Below are positions 26,094 through 35,030 of a DNA stretch of 64,000 nucleotides, one piece after another. The translations under genes were made by a program, and so were the position numbers. The stretch's first letter is position 1; each line of letters begins with the position of its first letter. The notes under the pieces were generated by a model that did no database searches, had not been told where the DNA came from, and was given only the letters and a program-made list of their open reading frames with translations. Location of the stretch: positions 734,211-798,210 of the forward strand of contig NZ_JAMTCR010000003.1 of assembly GCF_024171945.1 (NCBI RefSeq). Reading direction: 5' to 3'. The DNA is from Actinokineospora globicatena. Lineage in GTDB: Bacteria > Actinomycetota > Actinomycetes > Mycobacteriales > Pseudonocardiaceae.

Positions 26094-26335
26094 GCCCGAG
26101 GCGCACTCGACGGTCCGATGGTATGGACGACGCCTCCGTCCCGTTCCCGCGTGAACCCTCGCCGGAGGACCGTGGCCTCCGCCCCCGGTACTACCGCACC
26201 CACACCGGGCCGCGGACCAAGATCACCTCAAGATCCCCCCGGCGTCGTCCACCGTTCATGATCCATCCCCCGGGGCGACGCTTTCCACTCCCCCGGTGGG
26301 AACGCCACAATCGGCCGGACATGTGGGGAACTTGC

Positions 26336-26968
26336 TTACGGGGCCAGGGTGTTTGTGGAATCGAGGTGGCGGAACTCTGCGCGCCAGGTGTCGAACCACT
26401 CGTGGAACCAGGCGTGGCGCGTGGCGAACGGAAGGATCGCGCGGATGGTCTCGTTGTAGTAGGAGCCGCGTTTCTCGGGTTTGGGGTGGGTGTCGAGGCG
26501 CTGGACGTTGCTGAGGCGGTCGGCGAGTTTGATCAGGATGGCGTCGGCGGGGGCGTCCTGGAGGCGGGTGAGGTAGGCGACTCGGGATTGTTCGCGGGTC
26601 CAGCCTTCGGGGCGCGGGGGTTTGGTGACCCAGTCGACCAGGGTTGCGACGCGGGCACCGAAACGGTCGCGGACCTCGTCCAGGGTGCAGGCGGTGTCCT
26701 CGACGACGTCGTGCAGCACGGCGGCGCGCAGGACGTCCACGTCGGTGATGCCGATGGCCTCGACGAGCACACGCGTCGCTTCGAGCAGGTGCTCCAGGTA
26801 CGGCTCGCCCGCGGGCCGGGTCTGGCCACCGTGCCACTCGACCGCGAACGCCGTCGCCTCGTCCAGCGCCGCGAGATCGGCTTCCGACAGGCGATCCGCC
26901 CACTGGCCACGCAGGGCGGGCCAGCCCTCCTTGGCCGTGAAGGTCTGAACACCCGCGCTTTCCGCCAT
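26336..26968 (-). CDS. HD-domain protein of the RelA/SpoT-like small alarmone hydrolase type
   Basis: 210 aa. Single HD domain with 'AFAVEWHGGQTRPAGEPYLEH', 'AAVLHDVVEDT' (HD pair) and 'ILIKLADRLSNVQRL', the conserved elements of RelA/SpoT/Mesh1 (p)ppGpp hydrolases. No synthetase or regulatory domain is present. It lies alone between two divergently arranged kinase loci. It probably degrades an alarmone, but substrate specificity cannot be read from sequence alone. Confidence 0.85.
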   Translation of the reverse strand: MAESAGVQTFTAKEGWPALRGQWADRLSEADLAALDEATAFAVEWHGGQTRPAGEPYLEHLLEATRVLVEAIGITDVDVLRAAVLHDVVEDTACTLDEVRDRFGARVATLVDWVTKPPRPEGWTREQSRVAYLTRLQDAPADAILIKLADRLSNVQRLDTHPKPEKRGSYYNETIRAILPFATRHAWFHEWFDTWRAEFRHLDSTNTLAP

Positions 26969-27227
26969 GGGATGAACCTACCGGGGACCCTCGACGCGCG
27001 ACGGCGGGTTGTGCGAACGAGTCGAATTCGATGGTCGGTGCCGCGAATGGCACCGACACGAAACCTGTGCGATTACCCGAATGTACCAACGCCTTTCGCG
27101 GCGCGCCTTGATGAAACCGTTGTCGTTCCTCGTGCGCGTTCCGGGCTCGCGGGGAGCCGGGCGGGCGTAGCGTGTACGACTGGATGGTCGGTGCGGGGAC
27201 CGCCTCGGGATGGGTCTGGAGGGGTGG

Positions 27228-29258
27228 ATGACCACGTCGACCGGGTTGGCTGAGGCCGCGCGGCAGTTCTTGCGGCGGGTGGTGTGGCGCGAGCGGGACT
27301 CGGTCGCGCCGGAGCCGATTGTGGTTGTGCTCGGTCCGCGCGGGGCAGGCAAGAGCACGGCACTCACCGCAGTGTCGCGGGAGTGCGGCGGCACGGTCGT
27401 GCACGCGCAACTGGACTTCGGCGACGAGCAGCTCGACGACCCGATCGCGGCGGTCGCCTCCGTGGCGTTCCTGCTGATGCGGGACTGGACGAACCTGCGG
27501 GTCAAGCCGACCTTCCACCGACTAGGCCTGGCCCTGCTCGCGCTCAACGAGCCGCTCGACCACGACCGCCGCACCGCCGAGGAGCAGATCCAGCAGCGGA
27601 TCACCGAGTACGCCAGCCGGACCCGGACCGGGAAAGCAGGCCGGGGCGGGGCGAACCTGCTGTTCTCGGTCGCCGACGTGGCCACTGCCGTCAACGGCAT
27701 CAGCAACGAGGTCAGCCAGATCACCCAGCAGGCCAAGCCGGTCATCGGCGCCCTCGTGCGGGGCCTGGCCGGGCTCTCGCTGCGCAAGGCGAAACGCTGG
27801 CACAGCGCGGTTCCCGAGGCCGAGGCGGCGACGGCGGTCGACTGGTTGATCCGGTTGAGCACGCACGACCGGGGCCAGGCCCTGGTCCACGTGATCAAGG
27901 CACTGCTGGCCGACATCGACGCCTTCGACCGCCAGCACCGGGCGGCGCGCGGCCGCTGCGGGTGCCTGGTCCCCGCCGACCGAGCGGCTGCGCACGACCA
28001 CGCGTGGGTGCTGCTGCTCGACCACGCGCACACCGATGTGGCGCGGCGGTTCCTGGCCGGACTGGTCACCGCCCGGCGGGAGCGGGTGGACGAGGCCCCG
28101 GACAGCAGGTCCGGCCGTGACCCGCTGCTCGTGGTCTCCGCCGCGTCCGAGTGGAGCTCCGACTGGGCGGCGTGGTGCGAGCCCTGGTACAGCGGGACGC
28201 AGGCAGCGGGGAGGCCGACCATCCCGGTGTGGTCCAAGGCAAGCCGGGACGGCTGGCTCGCGCACGTGGCAGGCGCCGAGAATCCCTATTGGTACCCGGT
28301 GTGGCTCGACACGCCAGTCGACCGCCGCCTGCTCGGGTCTCCTGGGCTGACCGGGACCGGCGCCCGGGAACTGGTGTCCCGGTTGGCCGCTGGGCATCCG
28401 CTGGCCGAGATCCACCTGCGCGCCCAGATCGCCGAGTTGTCCGCCGAGCGGGAAGACGCCCCCAGTCGGGTCCTCATCGACACTGTCGACGGTGAAGCTC
28501 CTTTGTGGGAGCGGACTCTGCGAGCAACTCCGCCGGACGACCTGATCCCGCCGAGCCGCCCGTGGGCGGAAATCCCGGTCGCCGTGGCGTTCGCCGCGCA
28601 CCTCGACGGTCGGGCACGAGCGGGCGACGACCTCTCCCCCGCGGTGTTCAAGGACGCGGCGCGAACTCTGCGTGGTCTGCGCAGGCACCTGTGGATCAGC
28701 ACCTTCTCGGCTCCGCAGTCCCTGTTGTGGGGCATCGGCCAGGACCCCACCCAGCCGCACCCCGCCGCGCTGCACCCGTGGTTGGCGCGCTGCCTCATGA
28801 CCGGTCTGGCCCAGGAGAGCGGCTCGTCCGGCCTGTGGGACGAGCTGTTCACCACCGCGCACACGGCGAGGACGAAGCCCGGTGTCGGGGACGACCTGTA
28901 CCGCGACCTCGCGCTCGGCAAGTTCGACGACGTCGTCCAGAACCTGGTCACCCAGTTCGACCAGATCGACCACGGGGCCTGGGTGCGCCTGCTCGACGCC
29001 GCGACCAGCGCTCCCCGCAGGCGGCCCGAGCCCATCGACGAGGCCTACCGGCGGCTCATCCCCGAGCACCAACCCGGGCGCGGACCGATCGAGGTCGCCG
29101 TGTCCAACCTGACCGCCCTGCTGTGGCTGCTGCGCGACCCGTACACCGCCGCCGAGGCCCGCTGGCACGCCCGTGTCCGCGGTGATTTCGGCAGGCTCAT
29201 CAGCAACTCCGGCCGAGCCGACATCAGCGCGCTGGAAGCCGCGGCCCGCCGGTTCTGA
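27228..29258 (+). CDS. P-loop NTPase of a kinase/SBP signalling locus
   Basis: 676 aa. Walker A 'VVVLGPRGAGKSTALTAV' near residue 35 and a Walker B-like 'HAWVLLLDHAHTD' near residue 265. No HTH, TPR or WD repeats recognised; the remainder looks helical. ATG 27228 is preferred because GGAGGGG lies 4-5 nt upstream; ATG 27210 lacks one. The SBP gene starts 26 nt downstream. The family is not one I can name precisely; a STAND- or AAA-type signalling ATPase is possible. Membership in an SBP-kinase locus suggests it relays a ligand signal. Confidence 0.8.
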   Translation: MTTSTGLAEAARQFLRRVVWRERDSVAPEPIVVVLGPRGAGKSTALTAVSRECGGTVVHAQLDFGDEQLDDPIAAVASVAFLLMRDWTNLRVKPTFHRLGLALLALNEPLDHDRRTAEEQIQQRITEYASRTRTGKAGRGGANLLFSVADVATAVNGISNEVSQITQQAKPVIGALVRGLAGLSLRKAKRWHSAVPEAEAATAVDWLIRLSTHDRGQALVHVIKALLADIDAFDRQHRAARGRCGCLVPADRAAAHDHAWVLLLDHAHTDVARRFLAGLVTARRERVDEAPDSRSGRDPLLVVSAASEWSSDWAAWCEPWYSGTQAAGRPTIPVWSKASRDGWLAHVAGAENPYWYPVWLDTPVDRRLLGSPGLTGTGARELVSRLAAGHPLAEIHLRAQIAELSAEREDAPSRVLIDTVDGEAPLWERTLRATPPDDLIPPSRPWAEIPVAVAFAAHLDGRARAGDDLSPAVFKDAARTLRGLRRHLWISTFSAPQSLLWGIGQDPTQPHPAALHPWLARCLMTGLAQESGSSGLWDELFTTAHTARTKPGVGDDLYRDLALGKFDDVVQNLVTQFDQIDHGAWVRLLDAATSAPRRRPEPIDEAYRRLIPEHQPGRGPIEVAVSNLTALLWLLRDPYTAAEARWHARVRGDFGRLISNSGRADISALEAAARRF

Positions 29259-29284
29259 GCCCCTACCACCGATCGAGGAGCATC

Positions 29285-30985
29285 GTGCCCGTAGTGGAGA
29301 CAGCGCCCTGGTGGCGGAGGCATCCGGTCCTGACCGGCACAGCGGCGGTGCTCGTCGTCGCCCTCGTCGCGGCGGGCGTGTTCGTCGTCGTCAGCTGGCT
29401 CAGCTGCGGCGAGGGGATGGAACGCAGCCAGAACGACGAGGCCTGCGTGGGCATCAACCTGGCGGGCGAGAAGTTCAGCCCGGACCAGCCGCAGGAGCTG
29501 ACCGACCTGGTCGACCAGGTGGCCGAGTACAACGACGCGATCACCGGCGACAACTACGTCACCATCGTGCTGCTGCTCAACATGACCCCGGTCCCCAACG
29601 TCGACACCGCGTCCTTCGCGGACGTCACCCGCAGCATCCAGGGCGCGATCACCGCCGTGTGGCGCGCGAACCACACCTCCGCCTTCGGCAAGGGCGCGGA
29701 CCCCGTGCCCAGGGTGAAGCTCTTGCTCGCCAACACCGGGAGCCGCAACCTGGACTGGGAACCCGCAGTGGACCAGATCAACGCGGCCAAGGAAGAGCAC
29801 CACATCACCGCCGTTGCCGGGCTCAGCCAGAGCAACAAGGAGACCCGAAACGCGGTGACTCGGCTGACCACCACGTACCACCTGCCCGTCATCGGCGGAT
29901 CGGTCACCGGTGACAACATGGACAACAACGTGTTCGACGAGAAACAGCTCGACGGCTTCTACCGAATAGCCCCGACGAACAGGGGCCTCGTCACGGCCGC
30001 CGCGGAGTACATCAAGAAGCTCCCGGAGTTCAACCCGAACCAGGGGTCGTTCGGCGACGTGGCGATCGTCTGGGACCAGTCGGCCACAGACGATTACGTC
30101 AAGACCCTCCACGAAGCCGCCCTGGTCCACTTGCCAGGGGCCAAAGACCTGCCCTACCGATCCTCGGACCCGACAGTGCCGATCACGAACCGGGACAGCA
30201 CGATCCTCGGCCAGCTCGCAGGTGTGCGGGACGCGTTGTGCCCGGCACCACCCAAGGTGGTCTTCTTCGCGGGCCGAGGCGCAGACCTGGCGGCGTTCGT
30301 CCAGACCTGGACGGACTCGGGGAACTGCTCGACGAAACCGCTGTTCCTGATCACCGGGGATGACGGGGTCAAGGCGAGTACCGACACGAGGGTGACCACG
30401 GCCGTGAAGAAGGGGACCGTCAAGGTCAGGTACACCGCTCTGGCCAGTCCGGACAAGTGGGGGTCGTGCGGTGGCGTGGTCCCCAAGCCGCCCGTCGCGC
30501 ATGCCGCCGAGATCCTCGCCGAGTACCGGATGTTCGAGGCGGCGTTCACCGGGGACACCAGCTGCGGCGTCGACCCGGCCACGCTCGCGCCCGACACCAA
30601 GCCGAAGCCGTTGGACTTCCCGCAGGGGGCCTTGGCGACCGGGCAGGCGATGATCGCGCACGACGCGGTCGGCCTGGCGATCCACGCCGCCCGCCGCATC
30701 GGGACGGCGGGTGTCCTGCAGGACCGGCTCGGGCAGCTGGGCACCCTGAGCCAGGTCAAGTGCGGTCTCGGGGCGGGGAGTTCGGCGAACACGATGTTCG
30801 GGGCGTCCGGGTGGATCCGGTACGAGGACCCGGTCAACGAGGAGCACAGTCCGACCGGGTCGATCGTCCCCTTGATCGAGATCGGGCCCGAGGGCCAACT
30901 CACCACTGTGCAAACCGGCCTCCCCACGACCCTGCCCGCCCCGCTGAAGCCGGGCGAGGCGCCGCCTGCCGACCCGCCTTGTTGA
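29285..30985 (+). CDS. Membrane-anchored type-1 periplasmic binding protein (leucine-binding-like, orphan)
   Basis: 566 aa. One N-terminal helix (about residues 17-40) followed by a large extracytoplasmic type-1 binding fold. 'AVDQINAAKEEHHITAVAGL', 'PVIGGSVTGDN', 'AYIKK'-like 'AAEYIKKLP' and 'PKVVFFAGRGADLAAFVQTW' resemble amino-acid/BCAA receptors. GTG 29285 has GAGGAG 4 nt upstream. The C-terminus is Pro-rich and ends in Cys. No transporter genes accompany it; its partners are the NTPase upstream and the kinase downstream. Confidence 0.85.
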   Translation: MPVVETAPWWRRHPVLTGTAAVLVVALVAAGVFVVVSWLSCGEGMERSQNDEACVGINLAGEKFSPDQPQELTDLVDQVAEYNDAITGDNYVTIVLLLNMTPVPNVDTASFADVTRSIQGAITAVWRANHTSAFGKGADPVPRVKLLLANTGSRNLDWEPAVDQINAAKEEHHITAVAGLSQSNKETRNAVTRLTTTYHLPVIGGSVTGDNMDNNVFDEKQLDGFYRIAPTNRGLVTAAAEYIKKLPEFNPNQGSFGDVAIVWDQSATDDYVKTLHEAALVHLPGAKDLPYRSSDPTVPITNRDSTILGQLAGVRDALCPAPPKVVFFAGRGADLAAFVQTWTDSGNCSTKPLFLITGDDGVKASTDTRVTTAVKKGTVKVRYTALASPDKWGSCGGVVPKPPVAHAAEILAEYRMFEAAFTGDTSCGVDPATLAPDTKPKPLDFPQGALATGQAMIAHDAVGLAIHAARRIGTAGVLQDRLGQLGTLSQVKCGLGAGSSANTMFGASGWIRYEDPVNEEHSPTGSIVPLIEIGPEGQLTTVQTGLPTTLPAPLKPGEAPPADPPC

Positions 30986-31081
30986 TGGTGTGTGACCGGC
31001 CGGTGACCCCGTGCAGCGGGTGGTGTGGCTGTGCGAGGTCGCCGGGGTTGGGCCGGGGGGTTGGTTGCTACCGTGTGCGCG

Positions 31082-32791
31082 GTGTCGGAGCGAGGGCAGA
31101 CCGGGCGCGTGGTGGGTGGCCGGTTCGAGCTGGTGGAGCCGCTGGGTAGCGGTGGGATGGGGACCGTGTGGCGGGCCCGGGATGTCGGGCTGCAGCGCGA
31201 GGTCGCCATCAAGGAGGTGCGCCCGGCGGACGCGGCGTTGTTCGAGCACAACCCGGCGTTGGCGGCGCAGCAGCGGGAGCGGGTGCTGCGCGAGTCGCGG
31301 GCGCTGGCCCGGTTGCAGCACCCGAACGTCGTGTCGATCTACCAGATCATCGAGTCCGAGGACTCGCCGTACCCGTGGATCGTGATGGAGCTGGTCCAGG
31401 GCACCTCCCTGGACGCGCGGCTCAACGCCGGTGTGCTCTCCCCGGCCGAGGCCGCCCGCCTGGGTCGTGACGTGCTGCGGGCGCTGCGGGCGGCGCACGC
31501 GGCGGGCATCCTGCACCGGGACGTGAAGCCGGGCAACGTCCTGTTGCGAGCGGACGGCAGCGCCGTGCTCACCGACTTCGGCATCGCCGCGCTGCACGAC
31601 TCCGGGCAGCTCACCGCGACCGGCGAGGTCATCGGGTCGCCCGAGTACATCGCCCCGGAGCGGCTGCTGGGCGACGAGACGAAGACCGCGTCGGACTTCT
31701 GGTCGTTGGCGATGCTGCTGTACGTGGCGGTCGAGGGCTACCACCCGCTGCGCCGCGCGACCACAATGGCCACTCTCGCCGCGGTGATGACCGAGCCGGT
31801 CCCGCCGCCGCGTCGCGCGGGCGCGCTCGGGCCGGTGCTCAGCGCGGTGCTCATCCCGGACCCGCTCGCCCGCCCCACCGGCGACGCGCTCGACCGGATG
31901 CTCGGTGCCGCCGAGCACGGCGCGCACGTCCCACTTGGACCGCCCACCCCGGCCGGACCCGCGTTCCCGGTGCAGCCGCAGCAGCACCACACCGGTCCCC
32001 GACCGCAGCCCACCGCGTCCTGGCAGCAGCCGCAGCACCAGCCGCACTACCCGGCGTACCAGCAGGCCAACCCCATCTCCGGCCCGGTCAAGGTGCCTGC
32101 GGGCAAGCGCACCGGCGTCGTGGTGTCGGCGTGGGTCGGTGCGGCCCTGGTCCTCGTGCTCACGCTGGTCCTCGTCCGAGTCTTGACGTCCTCCGAGACC
32201 CCGACCGACCTGGGCGCGGGCTCGTCCGGCCCGACCACGACCCAGGGCGTCGACGGACCGGCCACCTCGACGGTCAACCCCCCGAAGACCGCGAACTCGC
32301 CGACCGCCAACACCCCCACCAAGGCGCCCCCGAAGACGACCACCGCCGCGGCGACGGACGACCTGCACACCCCGGCGGGCGCGCGGAAGGTGGTCGCCGC
32401 GCTCAGCGAGGTGATGGGCACCTCCAAGGTGTCCGACCTGACCATCTACCCCGACTACGCGAACGCGACCGCGCCGACCACGGCGGTCAAGAACGGGTTC
32501 GACAACTTCCAGTACCGCAAGGGCGTCGCCACCAAGTCCGGCGCCGACGGGGTGGACGCCGACCGCGCGGTGATCGACCTCAACAAGGTCAACTGGGACG
32601 CGCTGCCCGGGCTGTGGGAGCGGGCGAACAAGGAACTCGGCATCGAGAAGCCCGACCTGCGCTACATCATCGTCGACACCAGCATCATCGACGGCACCCC
32701 GGCGCTGAAGCTCTACCTGACCGACGAGTACGGCGCCGGCTACCTGATCGCCAACCCGGACGGCAAGGTGATCAAGCTCTACCCCCGGTAG
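31082..32791 (+). CDS. Transmembrane Ser/Thr protein kinase with extracellular domain
   Basis: 569 aa. Kinase domain about residues 10-270 with 'LGSGGMGTVWRA', 'EVAIKEVRP', 'LHRDVKPGNVLL', 'LTDFGIAAL' and APE. A Pro/Gln-rich linker (about 285-340) leads to one helix (about 350-370), a Thr/Pro-rich stalk, and an extracellular domain of about 145 residues ending 'LIANPDGKVIKLYPR'. GTG 31082 is chosen since it begins just before the kinase fold; several upstream in-frame GTGs exist. Its 3' end overlaps the convergent merR gene by 20 nt. The stalk domain could contact the adjacent SBP. Confidence 0.92.
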   Translation: MSERGQTGRVVGGRFELVEPLGSGGMGTVWRARDVGLQREVAIKEVRPADAALFEHNPALAAQQRERVLRESRALARLQHPNVVSIYQIIESEDSPYPWIVMELVQGTSLDARLNAGVLSPAEAARLGRDVLRALRAAHAAGILHRDVKPGNVLLRADGSAVLTDFGIAALHDSGQLTATGEVIGSPEYIAPERLLGDETKTASDFWSLAMLLYVAVEGYHPLRRATTMATLAAVMTEPVPPPRRAGALGPVLSAVLIPDPLARPTGDALDRMLGAAEHGAHVPLGPPTPAGPAFPVQPQQHHTGPRPQPTASWQQPQHQPHYPAYQQANPISGPVKVPAGKRTGVVVSAWVGAALVLVLTLVLVRVLTSSETPTDLGAGSSGPTTTQGVDGPATSTVNPPKTANSPTANTPTKAPPKTTTAAATDDLHTPAGARKVVAALSEVMGTSKVSDLTIYPDYANATAPTTAVKNGFDNFQYRKGVATKSGADGVDADRAVIDLNKVNWDALPGLWERANKELGIEKPDLRYIIVDTSIIDGTPALKLYLTDEYGAGYLIANPDGKVIKLYPR

Positions 32792-33152
32792 CCCTGGCGG
32801 TCTGGGCGGCGAGTCGGTCGCGGCGGTCGGTGAGGCGTTCGATCTCGGCGTCCATGGCCGCGAGTCGTTGGCGGATGACCGGGCTCGTGCTGGCGCAGAC
32901 GCCGGTGCCGTAGTCGGGCAGGGTGTCGCCCTCGATGAGGTGCAGGCGGTCAGCGCTAGAGCGCACGTCGTCGATGGTGAGACCTAGGGCTAAGAGTTGG
33001 CGGATGATGCGAACCCTGGCGACGTCGCGGTGGGTGTACCGGCGTTGGCCGGTTCGGGTGCGCTCGGGCGGCGGCAACAGGCCCCGCTCCTCATAGAGGC
33101 GCAGCGCCCGGGGAGTTGTGCCTGCGGCCGCCGCCGCGTCGCCGATCCTCAT
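32772..33152 (-). CDS. MerR-family transcriptional regulator
   Basis: 126 aa. MerR winged HTH at the N-terminus ('MRIGDAAAAAGTTPRALRLY', 'GLLPPPERTRTGQRRY') followed by a coiled helix for dimerisation ('RLAAMDAEIERLTDRRDRLA'). Start ATG 33152 matches family N-termini; the open frame upstream is not conserved. Nine nt separate it from the MDR reductase stop, so it may regulate that gene as part of one minus-strand unit. No cysteine metal-site pattern, so it is not an obvious metal sensor. Confidence 0.9.
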   Translation of the reverse strand: MRIGDAAAAAGTTPRALRLYEERGLLPPPERTRTGQRRYTHRDVARVRIIRQLLALGLTIDDVRSSADRLHLIEGDTLPDYGTGVCASTSPVIRQRLAAMDAEIERLTDRRDRLAAQTARATGGRA

Positions 33153-33160
33153 CCGACCTC

Positions 33161-34132
33161 CTAGAGCTCCACGACCACCGTGCCCAGGTGGTGGCCCGCG
33201 ATCACCTCCTGCAACGCGCGGGGCGCCGAGTCGATGCCCGACACGCGGACATGCGGGAAGGTGAGCGCGCCCGAGCGCAGCCAGCCGCCGAGCCTGCCCA
33301 GCCAATCGTCGCGTTCGTCCTGGTCAGGGCGGTTGTTGACGCCGTGCAGGCTGATACCGCGCAGGATGAGCCCGAACGTGTCGAGCTCGACCGGCGCCGT
33401 GGTACCCGACCCGGTGAGCTGGCCCTCCAGCGCGCCGACCAACGCCACCCGGGCGCCGGGCTTGGCGACGTCGAGCAGGGCGCGCAGGGTCGCCCCGCCC
33501 ACGTTGTCGACGATGACGTCCGCGGCCTCGACCCGCTCCTCGCCGACCACGAACGCGGCGTCGTAGCCCAGCTCGTGCACCAACCGCTGTGCCTTCTCCC
33601 GTGTCCGCGCCGTGGCGATGACCCGACCCGCGCCCAGCAGCCGCGCGAGTGGACCGACGATCGACCCGACCCCGCCCGCACCCGCGGTGACCAGGACGGT
33701 TTCACCGGACCGCAGCCGCGCGTGCCGGGTCAGCGCCGCGTACGAGGTCCACCACGAACCCAGGTGCGCCACCGGGTCCGGCAGCCAGTCCCCCAGCGGC
33801 GTGCAGCCGTCGACCGGAACGACGGACTCCTCCCGCCACCCGTCCCAGTGCGACACCCACTCCCCCACTCGCGGTCCGTCGCCACCACCGACGGCCACGA
33901 CCTCACCCAGGGTGATCGACGGCGGCACCTCCCCCACCCGCACCGGCGGCAACGGCGCGCCCTCGACACCGCCGACGAGCAGCGTCCGCAGCCGCGCGGA
34001 CACCGGGAAGTACCGGTTGCGCACCAGCACCTCACCGGGCCCCGGCTCCCGCACCGGCACGTCGACCACCTCGAAGTGCTCCGGCCCGGGCAACCCCTCC
34101 GGCACCGCCACCAATCGAACTTCCCGAGACAC
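33161..34132 (-). CDS. Zinc-independent MDR-family NADPH oxidoreductase
   Basis: 323 aa quinone/enone-reductase-like protein of the medium-chain dehydrogenase superfamily (leukotriene-B4 dehydrogenase type). 'SSWWTSYAAL'-like 'GSWWTSYAALTRHARL' precedes the NADPH fold 'VLVTAGAGGVGSIVGPLARL', and 'DVIVDNVGG' is typical. No Zn-ligand Cys/His set is visible. GTG 34132 (VSREVRLVAV) has GGAAGGGG upstream at suitable spacing; farther in-frame codons are not needed. Precedes merR in the same direction. Confidence 0.88.
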   Translation of the reverse strand: MSREVRLVAVPEGLPGPEHFEVVDVPVREPGPGEVLVRNRYFPVSARLRTLLVGGVEGAPLPPVRVGEVPPSITLGEVVAVGGGDGPRVGEWVSHWDGWREESVVPVDGCTPLGDWLPDPVAHLGSWWTSYAALTRHARLRSGETVLVTAGAGGVGSIVGPLARLLGAGRVIATARTREKAQRLVHELGYDAAFVVGEERVEAADVIVDNVGGATLRALLDVAKPGARVALVGALEGQLTGSGTTAPVELDTFGLILRGISLHGVNNRPDQDERDDWLGRLGGWLRSGALTFPHVRVSGIDSAPRALQEVIAGHHLGTVVVEL

Positions 34133-34299
34133 GACCACCCCTTCCCCCGCGCGACTCTCACACGGGCGCCGGGACGCTAACCCCTCACCCACGGGTCAGG
34201 GTCAAGCCTCGATTCCGCTCGAGAAAGTGGACAGGTGGTGAGGGAAGCCGGTGGGGATCGCCAGGTTCTCGACGGCCATTGCGTGCGGAGTCGTGAGTC

Positions 34300-34887
34300 T
34301 CACCCTCGCTGTACCTGGCCGGGCCCGATGAGCGATGCGACGACCACGAGTCCATAGCCTGCGATCGGTACCCCGATCGACGGCGCCATCGTCACGAGGT
34401 TCTCGAGTTCCATCATGGCGGCCAGCAGCGCGCCGATCGCGCCGAGAGCCGCTAGGAAGGCGACGCCTCTGGTGGTGGGGCGGGCACCGCGACCGGTCGG
34501 CCAGGTCGCGGCGAGGCCGAGGACGGACACCAGCACGACGGACAGCACTCCGCCGTAGGAGAAGTAAGCGGACAAGTACGGCGCGGTGCCTGCCATTCCC
34601 TCCAACCCGCTCGCGTCCATCCCCGCCATGAGCGTTCCCAGATCGGAGTACGTGATGTTCGGCCGGAAGAAGCCGCCCGTGGCCCACGGCGCCGCGAACG
34701 TGCCCGCGACGATGAGGACGGCGCCCAGTGCCGCCACCGCCACCCCGGCCGGGCTTCGCCTGCTGCGAGGCTGGTTGAGGTGCACTGAGCCACTGATGTG
34801 GCCTGCCTGGACCATGGTTGTCGGTGCGTGGATGCTGGCGGTGTTGTGCGTCGGGGGCAATGCCTTCGCCGGATCGGGGTTCGTCAT
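34300..34887 (-). CDS. Four-helix membrane protein with a 'VQAGHISGSVHL' motif
   Basis: 195 aa. N-terminal cytoplasmic segment contains 'TTMVQAGHISGSVHLNQ' (about residues 25-41), a sequence style I recognise from many actinobacterial NTPase/conflict-type proteins (VQAG-x-I-x-G-x-V-H). Four hydrophobic helices follow (about 50-75, 105-130, 140-160, 168-190). ATG 34887 (MTNPDPAKA) is chosen. Function unknown; it is alone between a reductase and a protease gene. Confidence 0.75.
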   Translation of the reverse strand: MTNPDPAKALPPTHNTASIHAPTTMVQAGHISGSVHLNQPRSRRSPAGVAVAALGAVLIVAGTFAAPWATGGFFRPNITYSDLGTLMAGMDASGLEGMAGTAPYLSAYFSYGGVLSVVLVSVLGLAATWPTGRGARPTTRGVAFLAALGAIGALLAAMMELENLVTMAPSIGVPIAGYGLVVVASLIGPGQVQRG

Positions 34888-35030
34888 CGTGTGCCCACCT
34901 CCGTGCCGAGGGTGAGCGGCCAGCATATCGACGTGATCAAGACTTCCGGGCGGTTTCCGGTAGATCGGCGACCGGGGTCCCCTCTAGGTCCGATCCGCTT
35001 TCACCGGCACGCATCGAGTCCACAGTGGAG

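Noticed and set aside
29045-32368. Very long minus-strand open frame (about 1100 codons) opposite the NTPase-SBP-kinase genes
   Set aside because: It is low-complexity Arg/Gly/Val-rich sequence with no domain motif and is antisense to three well-supported genes; typical of high-GC shadow frames.
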